8,294 bases of DNA from Galactobacter sp. (lineage in GTDB: Bacteria > Actinomycetota > Actinomycetes > Actinomycetales > Micrococcaceae), in contig JALAHE010000220.1 of the NCBI GenBank assembly GCA_022712075.1, positions 1-8,294 of the forward strand, read 5' to 3'. How positions within the stretch are numbered: position 1 is the first letter of the stretch; each line of letters begins with the position of its first letter. Shown piece after piece: positions 1-4,698 of this stretch. The position numbers and the translations under genes were made by a program. Under the pieces are notes generated by a model. That model was not told where the DNA came from and searched no databases. It was given only the letters and a program-made list of their open reading frames with translations.

Positions 1-1120
1 CATCGAGAAGGTCAAGGAAGAGGACGGCGTCGTCACCGGCACCGTCATCGAGCTCGTCAAGCGTGGCCTCATCCTCGACATCGGCCTGCACGGCTTCCTG
101 CCCGCCTCACACCTCCAGATGCCTCGCTTCCGCGACCTCGCCCCCTACATCGCCCAGCAGCTCGAAGCCAAGATCATCGAGCTGGACAAGAACCGCAACA
201 ACGTGGTCCTGTCCCGCCGTGCCTGGCTCGAGGAGACCCAGTCGGCCGTCCGCACCGACTTCCTCAACAAGCTCGAGAAGGGCCAGGTCCGCGAGGGCGT
301 CGTGTCCTCCATCGTCAACTTCGGTGCCTTCGTGGACCTGGGTGGCGTCGACGGCCTGGTGCACGTCTCCGAGCTGTCCTGGAAGCACATCGATCACCCG
401 TCCGGGGTTGTCGAGGTTGGCCAGAAGGTCTCCGTCGAGGTCCTCGAGGTCGACATGGACCGCGAGCGCGTTTCGCTGTCGCTGAAGGCCACCCAGGAAG
501 ATCCGTGGCAGGCCTTCGCCCGCACCCCCGCCCTGGGCCAGGTTGTCCCGGGCAAGGTCACCAAGCTCGTTCCCTTCGGCGCGTTTGTGCGTGTCGAGGA
601 TGGCATCGAGGGCCTCGTGCACATCTCCGAGCTGGCCGAGCGTCACATCGACCTCGCCGAGCAGGTTGTGTCCGTGGGCGAGGAGATCTTCGTCAAGGTC
701 ATCGACATCGACCTGGAGCGTCGCCGCATCTCGCTGTCCCTTAAGCAGGCCAACGAGGGCGTCGATCCCGAGGGCACCGAGTTCGATCCGGCTCTGTACG
801 GCATGGCCGCCGAGTACGACGAGCAGGGCAACTACAAGTACCCCGAGGGCTTCGATCCGGAGACCAACGAGTGGCTCGAGGGCTACGAGGCCCAGCGCGC
901 CGCCTGGGAGGCTCAGTACGCCGAGGCCCAGGCCCGCTGGGAGGCCCACAAGAAGCAGGTTGCCGCCGCCGCCGAGCAGGATGCCGCCGCCGGCACCGCC
1001 GCTCCGGCTCCGGCCTCGTACTCCTCCGAGGCCCCCGCGGCCGAGGCCGAGGCCGAGCACGGCACGCTGGCTTCCGATGAGGCCCTCGCCGCTCTGCGCG
1101 AGAAGCTGACCGGCAACTGA
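1..1120 (+). CDS. rpsA: 30S ribosomal protein S1, 3' part (5' end outside the window)
   Basis: S1 binds mRNA through repeated OB-fold S1 domains and helps the 30S subunit take up messages. Codons run from base 2, giving 372 residues to the TGA at 1118-1120. Actinobacterial S1 proteins are usually about 480-490 residues, so roughly 110 N-terminal residues are missing. The visible part starts inside one S1 domain (VVTGTVIELVKRGLILDIG, about residues 10-80). Two complete S1 domains follow, at about 93-165 (REGVVSSIVNFGAFVDLGG) and 179-250 (GKVTKLVPFGAFVRVEDGIE), both ending in the family's RxSLSLK strand. Residues 251-372 form a low-complexity tail rich in Ala and Glu, typical of actinobacterial S1. 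Codon use is strongly optimised (GTC, CTC, AAG, GAG), as expected of a highly expressed gene. The rpsA-coaE-uvrB order matches mycobacteria. The identification is secure. Confidence 0.97.
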   Translation, partial: IEKVKEEDGVVTGTVIELVKRGLILDIGLHGFLPASHLQMPRFRDLAPYIAQQLEAKIIELDKNRNNVVLSRRAWLEETQSAVRTDFLNKLEKGQVREGVVSSIVNFGAFVDLGGVDGLVHVSELSWKHIDHPSGVVEVGQKVSVEVLEVDMDRERVSLSLKATQEDPWQAFARTPALGQVVPGKVTKLVPFGAFVRVEDGIEGLVHISELAERHIDLAEQVVSVGEEIFVKVIDIDLERRRISLSLKQANEGVDPEGTEFDPALYGMAAEYDEQGNYKYPEGFDPETNEWLEGYEAQRAAWEAQYAEAQARWEAHKKQVAAAAEQDAAAGTAAPAPASYSSEAPAAEAEAEHGTLASDEALAALREKLTGN

Positions 1121-1126
1121 TCCGGC

Positions 1127-1144
1127 GCCGGTCGCCTGACCGGC
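1127..1144 (+). other. Small hairpin in the rpsA 3' UTR
   Basis: A perfect 7-bp inverted repeat (GCCGGTC, 4-base loop, GACCGGC) lies just after the rpsA stop and 16 bases before the main terminator stem. It has no T-run of its own. It may protect the mRNA 3' end or simply accompany the terminator. The structure is seen directly; the function is inferred. Confidence 0.4.
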
Positions 1145-1160
1145 ACGGTTCACACCGCCT

Positions 1161-1208
1161 AACGGGGCGGGTTCCTCCCATCACGGGAGGGGCCCGCCCC
1201 GTTGCTTT
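1161..1208 (+). terminator. Strong hairpin terminator after rpsA
   Basis: Bases 1161-1179 pair with 1185-1203 in an uninterrupted 19-bp, very GC-rich stem that includes two G-T wobbles, around a 5-base ATCAC loop. The trailing sequence is GCTTTAC, so the T-tract is short, as is common in high-GC actinobacteria. It lies 40 bases after the rpsA stop and 37 bases before the next start codon. It should therefore end most rpsA transcripts while allowing possible readthrough. Confidence 0.85.
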
Positions 1209-1224
1209 ACCCACCACTGGTGAC

Positions 1225-1233
1225 GAAAGGGAG
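1225..1233 (+). promoter_or_regulatory. Ribosome binding site that fixes a GTG start
   Basis: GAAAGGGAG lies seven bases before the GTG at 1241. The in-frame alternatives at 1220 (GTG) and 1202 (TTG, inside the terminator stem) have no comparable site, so this site decides the start of the small gene. Confidence 0.7.
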
Positions 1234-1240
1234 CACGAAG

Positions 1241-1582
1241 GTGCAGGAATGGGTGCGCGTCACGCGCGAGGACGGCGAGACCGTGGGGTGGCTCGAGCCG
1301 CTCGACGCGGGTTACGAACGGCTGCTGCCGCGCGACGTGCTTGGACACGCCGTGGGGGAACCCACCGATTGGGTGGAGGGGGAGGAGCGCCTGCAGGAGC
1401 TCGGCCTGAGCCACCTCGCGGAGGAGTGGCTGCTTGACGGCGGGCCGACGCGCCTCGCGCTGCTCGAGATCTCGCCGCAGGGCATCGTGGTGGCGCCGGC
1501 GCTGCAGACGAAGGCGCTGGCACCCGCCGAGCGCACGCGGCTCGCGTGGCCGGATCTGGACGGGCGGCTGCGCCGGGCCTGA
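1241..1582 (+). CDS. Conserved-looking hypothetical protein, 113 aa
   Basis: I do not recognise this family. The predicted 113-residue protein is soluble and acidic, with no signal peptide, membrane segment or cysteine motif. It opens QEWVRVTREDGETVGWLEPL, which reads like paired beta strands, and has a Glu/Leu-rich middle (WVEGEERLQELGLSHLAEEW) likely to be helical. It ends with an Ile/Val-rich strand (ALLEISPQGIVVAPAL) and a basic tail. The GTG start is chosen on its Shine-Dalgarno match. The gene follows the rpsA terminator by 37 bases and has no clear promoter of its own, so it may depend on readthrough from rpsA. It is convergent with the methyltransferase gene. Typical codon bias and a good ribosome binding site argue that it is real. 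Its function is unknown. Confidence 0.75.
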   Translation: MQEWVRVTREDGETVGWLEPLDAGYERLLPRDVLGHAVGEPTDWVEGEERLQELGLSHLAEEWLLDGGPTRLALLEISPQGIVVAPALQTKALAPAERTRLAWPDLDGRLRRA

Positions 1583-1596
1583 GGTCGGATGCCGCT

Positions 1597-1630
1597 GGCG
1601 CGGCGGGGCCGTGCGCGGCTCAGCCGCGCC
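1597..1630. terminator. Inverted repeat between convergent genes, possible bidirectional terminator
   Basis: Two alternative GC-only stems share the same 3' arm. GCGCGGC (1613-1619) pairs with GCCGCGC (1623-1629) in 7 bp, with loop TCA. GGCGCGGC (1597-1604) pairs with GCCGCGCC (1623-1630) in 8 bp with a longer loop. The structure sits in the 37-base gap between convergent genes and covers the methyltransferase stop codon. There is no T-run on either strand, so termination is an inference from position. Confidence 0.4.
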
Positions 1631-2777
1631 GCGTCGAGGCCGTGACGGTGAAGGTGCGGTCCCTGCCAAGCTGCTCCGTGGGTCCCACGAGCCGTTCGAG
1701 GCGCGGGCGGTAGCGCAGGTGGGAGTTCCACACACAGAACAGGGTCCCGCCGGGGCGCAGCATCCGCGCTGCCTGGCGCATGAGCTTGGTGGCGATGCCC
1801 GTGTGCACCGTCCCGCCCTGATGGAAGGGCGGGTTCAGGAGCACGACGTCGGCGCTCGCCTCGGCGAGATGGTCGCCTCCGTCGGCACGCACCACCCGCG
1901 CGCGCTCGGCAACGCCGCTCGCCTCGAGCGAGGCGGTCGCGGAGGCGACAGCGTCGCGGGAGTCGTCGGTGGCCTCGATGGAGGCGGCCGGCCACGTGAG
2001 CGCCGCCCACGCCGCAATGGTGCCGTTGCCGCAGCCCAGGTCGACGACGGTGGCGGGGGAGAGGCCGCTCGCGGCGCCGCGCGCGGCGAGGGTCTCGAGG
2101 AGGAGCTTGGTCCCCGGATCCAAGGCGGCACCGCCAAAGGCCTCGGCCGCCCCGCGCAGCTCGAGTCGCCGCCCGCCGACCGAGACCGTTGAGCGCTGAT
2201 CGGCGGCCGGCTCCAAGGCGAGCGTGGGGTCGCGGCGGGCCATCAGGAGCCGGGACTTGCGCTGCGCAAGCTGCGGTTCGACCGCGCCGAAGCCGTCGGC
2301 GAGGGGCGCGTTCATGCCAACGCTGAGGTGCTTCACGCGTCCGCCGGCGAAGAGGAGCGCGCCGCCCTGCACGCCGGAGAGCTCGGCGACGGTGCGGCGC
2401 ACGGCGCCGACCTGCCGGGGGAGCTGCCACAGGATCAGGCGGGCCGAGGCGGCGCCGTCGGCGACCGTCTCCAGTTGCCGGTAGCTGCCGCCGAGCCCGA
2501 GCGCGGCGGCGTTCGCCTCAAGGGCGCGCTCGTGGGCCATGCGGTCTTGATACACGCCCATGCCGCGCAGCCCGGCGCCGGCGAGTCCAAGGGTGATCGC
2601 GCCGTGGCGCTCGCCCACCACAAGAATGCTCGAGCCGTCGAGGTCGGCATCTTCGGCCTCGGCTAGGGCGCGTTCGACGAGGAGGACGTCCGTGGCGTCC
2701 CAGGCCAGCAGGGTGGGGTCCTCCACGTCAGGCCGGCGCCGGAGGCGCTCGAGGTCAAGGGGAAACGGCTCGCTCAT
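1620..2777 (-). CDS. RsmC/RlmG-like rRNA guanine-N2 methyltransferase, 385 aa
   Basis: This is a class I SAM-dependent methyltransferase of the RsmC/RlmG type, which methylates the exocyclic amine of a guanine in 16S (G1207) or 23S (G1835) rRNA. The C-terminal half carries the SAM motif DLGCGNG (residues 246-252), the amino-methylating NPPF motif (315-318) and the following KLMRQAARMLRPGGTLF helix-strand, ending near WNSHLRYRPRLERL as in this family. The N-terminal half (about 20-180) matches the position of the degenerate, non-catalytic methyltransferase-like domain of RsmC/RlmG. At 385 residues the protein is nearer RlmG than RsmC in length, so which rRNA it modifies is open. The frame stays open far upstream through the next gene, but the ATG at 2777 is chosen because it overlaps the upstream gene's stop by 4 nt (ATGA). 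A GGGAGAGG purine tract (2791-2798) lies 13 bases before it. Translation is probably coupled to the YigZ-like gene. Confidence 0.88.
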   Translation of the reverse strand: MSEPFPLDLERLRRRPDVEDPTLLAWDATDVLLVERALAEAEDADLDGSSILVVGERHGAITLGLAGAGLRGMGVYQDRMAHERALEANAAALGLGGSYRQLETVADGAASARLILWQLPRQVGAVRRTVAELSGVQGGALLFAGGRVKHLSVGMNAPLADGFGAVEPQLAQRKSRLLMARRDPTLALEPAADQRSTVSVGGRRLELRGAAEAFGGAALDPGTKLLLETLAARGAASGLSPATVVDLGCGNGTIAAWAALTWPAASIEATDDSRDAVASATASLEASGVAERARVVRADGGDHLAEASADVVLLNPPFHQGGTVHTGIATKLMRQAARMLRPGGTLFCVWNSHLRYRPRLERLVGPTEQLGRDRTFTVTASTRRG

Positions 2778-3469
2778 GCCGACCACGCTGCCTCTCCCAG
2801 GCGGAAGCCGGCGGCGCCCTGCAGCGCGGCCTCGACACGTTTGCGGGCCGCGGCGAGGGCGGTCTCGGTGTCCTCGACGCCCAGGACCACCTGAACCGAG
2901 GTGGGCGTGTAGTCGGTGCGCAGCACCGGGTGATCCAGATGGCGCAGCACATTTTCGCCGCGGCCGGCCTCGGACATCGGCAGGACAACGATGAGTTCGC
3001 GCACGCGTTCGAAGGTGCGCAGCGCGGCGGCGGACACGGCCTGCGACACGGAATCCGAGTAGGCGCGGACGAGGCCGCCGGCGCCGAGCAGGATGCCGCC
3101 GAACCAACGGGTCGTCACGGCGACCACGTCGCTCAGGTCGCGGCGCCCGTCCGCGGTCTCGCGCTGAAGCAGGGCCTGCATCATGGGCACGCCGGCGGTG
3201 CCTGAGGGCTCGCCGTCGTCGCTGGAGCGTTGGGTTTCGCGATCGGCTCCGAGCACGAAGGCGCTGCAGTGGTGACGCGCGTCGTGGTGCGCGCGGCGCT
3301 GGGCCTCGATCACCTCGCGGGCCGCTTCCTCGCTCGCGACCGGGACGAGGCGTGTCAAAAAGACCGAGCGCTGGATCTCCAGCCGGTGTTCGACCGGCTC
3401 CGCGATGGATGTGAAGCGCAGGGCACGCACCTCGGGGCTCGGGGGTGCGGGGAAGTGCGTCACCCTCAC
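2774..3469 (-). CDS. YigZ/IMPACT (UPF0029) family protein, 231 aa
   Basis: The two family signatures are intact: DARHHC (63-68) with SDDGEPSGTAGVPM (83-96), and TRWFGGILLGAGGLVRAY (120-137). In the latter, Trp replaces the more usual aromatic Tyr. The C-terminal 70 residues match the position of the small DUF1949-like alpha/beta domain of bacterial YigZ. Eukaryotic relatives (IMPACT, Yih1) bind Gcn1 and modulate the Gcn2 stress kinase. The bacterial role is not firmly known, though a ribosome or RNA link is suspected. The stop overlaps the methyltransferase start. Two starts are possible. GTG at 3469 has GGAGG (CCTCC on the plus strand, 3480-3484) ten bases upstream. GTG at 3463, two codons later, sits six bases after a TAAACT box and would suit a leaderless transcript (229 aa). 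The family call is firm; the exact start is not. Confidence 0.92.
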   Translation of the reverse strand: MRVTHFPAPPSPEVRALRFTSIAEPVEHRLEIQRSVFLTRLVPVASEEAAREVIEAQRRAHHDARHHCSAFVLGADRETQRSSDDGEPSGTAGVPMMQALLQRETADGRRDLSDVVAVTTRWFGGILLGAGGLVRAYSDSVSQAVSAAALRTFERVRELIVVLPMSEAGRGENVLRHLDHPVLRTDYTPTSVQVVLGVEDTETALAAARKRVEAALQGAAGFRLGEAAWSA

Positions 3470-3475
3470 AGTTTA
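3470..3475 (-). promoter_or_regulatory. Candidate -10 box (TAAACT) for the yigZ-like/methyltransferase operon
   Basis: On the minus strand, TAAACT fits the actinobacterial TANNNT -10 consensus. It is followed by six bases (GTGAGG) and then GTG at 3463, the spacing expected of a leaderless start. No convincing -35 element is visible. The same hexamer occurs before the TerC leader. Confidence 0.5.
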
Positions 3476-3538
3476 GTTGCCTCCACTGCTGGCCCGCGCG
3501 CCGGCCCGGGCCAGGGCTCTGTGGCCCACGCTGGCGGC

Positions 3539-3949
3539 ATGAACGAACAACCACCGCCACCCTGGGGTCGGCCTCCGCTTCCACCTCCGGTACCTGCCCG
3601 GCCACGAGCCTGGATCGCTGACCCGCAGATGGTGTGGCTCTGCGCGGGAGTCCTGTCGTGGGTGCTGCTGCTCGGCGGCAGCTTCATGATGTTCCTCTCC
3701 GGCATCGGTTGCGCCGATGCCGGGAGCGCATGCACGGACGTCAACGGGTGGGGCATCGTCCTCCTGCCCGGGGCTCCCTTCGTGGGTCCCGTGGTCGGCG
3801 GAATCGTATGGTTGGTGTGGTGGCTGGTCGGCGGGCGGGGCTGGAGCCTGCGGTGGCACCGGCGCCTTGCCTGGCTTGCCGTGGCGGGAATCCTTGCGGT
3901 GGCCTTTCTCTCGCGGCTCATGGCCGGCAGCTACGCCTTCCTGAACTGA
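3539..3949 (+). CDS. Small three-helix membrane protein, 136 aa, unknown function
   Basis: I do not recognise a family. From the ATG at 3539, the first 25 residues are a Pro-rich, charged cytoplasmic-type tail (MNEQPPPPWGRPPLPPP). Three likely membrane segments follow: about 31-53 (VWLCAGVLSWVLLLGG), 72-98 (GPVVGGIVWLVWWLVGG) and 109-128 (AWLAVAGILAVAFL). The positive-inside rule places the basic loop RGWSLRWHRRL (about 100-110) in the cytoplasm. That puts the loop with Cys58 and Cys65 outside, where the two could form a disulfide. The frame is open upstream to 3230, but that part is antisense to the YigZ-like gene and is not credible as protein. No good Shine-Dalgarno precedes the ATG; a weak CANNNT hexamer (3527-3532) stands six bases before it. 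The gene is divergent from the yigZ-like operon and is followed by a hairpin. Confidence 0.72.
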   Translation: MNEQPPPPWGRPPLPPPVPARPRAWIADPQMVWLCAGVLSWVLLLGGSFMMFLSGIGCADAGSACTDVNGWGIVLLPGAPFVGPVVGGIVWLVWWLVGGRGWSLRWHRRLAWLAVAGILAVAFLSRLMAGSYAFLN

Positions 3950-3955
3950 TCCGGA

Positions 3956-3987
3956 CGCGCGGGAGCGGCCCCGAACGCTCCCGCGCG
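3956..3987 (+). terminator. 12-bp perfect hairpin between the membrane-protein gene and coaE
   Basis: CGCGCGGGAGCG (3956-3967) pairs perfectly with CGCTCCCGCGCG (3976-3987) around an 8-base GCCCCGAA loop. It begins seven bases after the TGA at 3947-3949. It lacks a T-tract, so it is a terminator by position and stem strength only. It separates the small gene from coaE, whose start is 18 bases further on. Confidence 0.6.
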
Positions 3988-3993
3988 GTGCGG

Positions 3994-3999
3994 CAGAAT
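3994..3999 (+). promoter_or_regulatory. Candidate -10 box (CAGAAT) for coaE
   Basis: CAGAAT is a near match to TANNNT and is followed by exactly six bases (GAGGCC) before the coaE ATG, which would put transcription start at or next to the initiation codon. It lies just past the hairpin that would stop upstream transcription, so coaE needs a promoter about here. No -35 element is evident. Confidence 0.4.
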
Positions 4000-4005
4000 G
4001 AGGCC

Positions 4006-4617
4006 ATGAGTTCTCAGCGCCAGCGCATCGGCCTCACGGGCGGCATCGCCTCCGGCAAATCAACCGTCGCCTCGTTGCTCGCTGCGCACGGCGCGCTCAT
4101 CATCGACGCCGACCGCATCGTGCGCGAGCTCCAGGAGCCGGGCGGCGCCGGCCTCGCCGCGATCGTCGAGGCCTTCGGGCCGTCCCTCCTCACCGAGGAT
4201 GGCCGGCTCGATCGTGCCGCCCTCGGCGCCCTCGTCTTTGCCGACACGGAGGCCAGGGAGCGCCTCAACGGGATCATCCATCCCCTCGTGCGCGCCGAGG
4301 CGGCCGCCCGGCTTGCGGCGGCTCCGGCGCAGCAGCTCGTGGTGGAGGACATCCCCCTGCTCGTGGAGACCGGGCAGGCGCCGGCATTCGACGAGGTGAT
4401 CGTGGTGCAGGCCCCGCTCGAGGTGCGCCTCGAGCGGATGGAACGCGACCGCGGCATGAGCCGGGAGCAGGCCCTCGGCCGCATCAAGGCCCAGGCCACC
4501 GACGAGGAACGCGCGGCGGTGGCCACCCACCTCATCCTCAATGACGCCGGCTTGCCGGAGCTCGAGGCCCAGGTCGACCGCCTGTGGGCCGCCCTCCTGA
4601 GCCGGCGTTCGAGTTAG
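4006..4617 (+). CDS. coaE: Dephospho-CoA kinase, 203 aa
   Basis: CoaE phosphorylates the 3'-hydroxyl of dephospho-CoA with ATP, the last step of coenzyme A synthesis, in the cytoplasm. The protein opens with the family's IGLTGGIASGKST P-loop (residues 8-20). It continues with DADRIVREL (34-42), the IIHPLV segment (90-95), EDIPLLVE (114-121) and the lid region RDRGMSREQALGRIKAQAT (147-165). It ends LILNDAG and a C-terminal helix, all in the expected order. At 203 residues it is a single-domain kinase. The mycobacterial homologue is longer, with a GrpB-like C-terminal domain that is absent here. The ATG at 4006 is chosen because the P-loop follows at the normal distance. GAGG is only two bases upstream, too close to be a good ribosome site, which favours a leaderless message. 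coaE lies 81 bases before uvrB on the same strand. Confidence 0.96.
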   Translation: MSSQRQRIGLTGGIASGKSTVASLLAAHGALIIDADRIVRELQEPGGAGLAAIVEAFGPSLLTEDGRLDRAALGALVFADTEARERLNGIIHPLVRAEAAARLAAAPAQQLVVEDIPLLVETGQAPAFDEVIVVQAPLEVRLERMERDRGMSREQALGRIKAQATDEERAAVATHLILNDAGLPELEAQVDRLWAALLSRRSS

Positions 4618-4629
4618 ACCCGGCCCAGC

Positions 4630-4653
4630 GCCGTCGTGCCGTCCTGCCGTCGG
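4630..4653. repeat. Three tandem 8-bp repeats (GCCGTCNN) upstream of uvrB
   Basis: GCCGTC occurs at 4630, 4638 and 4646, exactly eight bases apart, giving three back-to-back units GCCGTCGT, GCCGTCCT and GCCGTCGG. They lie in the coaE-uvrB gap, 34 to 57 bases before the proposed uvrB -10 box. They could be a slippage repeat or a multi-site operator; nothing in the sequence decides which. Confidence 0.5.
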
Positions 4654-4686
4654 CTGAAAGCCAAGCAAGGCGTCAGGGGAGGGCCG

Positions 4687-4692
4687 TAGGCT
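4687..4692 (+). promoter_or_regulatory. Candidate -10 box (TAGGCT) for a leaderless uvrB transcript
   Basis: TAGGCT matches TANNNT and is followed by six bases (GGGTGT) before the uvrB ATG. No Shine-Dalgarno lies at normal distance; the nearest purine tract, AGGGGA, is 18 bases away. This supports a transcript starting at the ATG. No -35 hexamer and no LexA-type GAACNNNNGTTC site are seen in the 81-base gap. Confidence 0.5.
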
Positions 4693-4698
4693 GGGTGT

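Noticed and set aside
107..1153. 348-codon open frame on the minus strand across rpsA
   Set aside because: It is a mirror of the strongly biased high-GC codons of rpsA, rich in Gly, Leu, Val and Asp with no recognisable motif, and rpsA itself is certain.
1202..1240. TTG (1202) or GTG (1220) as the start of the small gene after rpsA
   Set aside because: The first is inside the terminator stem and neither has a Shine-Dalgarno sequence, whereas GTG at 1241 does.
2778..3605. Extending the methyltransferase upstream to make a 661-residue fusion
   Set aside because: The extra part is Arg/Pro/Gly-rich low complexity and lies entirely over the YigZ-like gene in another frame. The ATGA overlap gives a natural start at 2777.
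4618..4698. LexA/SOS operator before uvrB
   Set aside because: I looked for GAACNNNNGTTC-type palindromes in the gap and found none.
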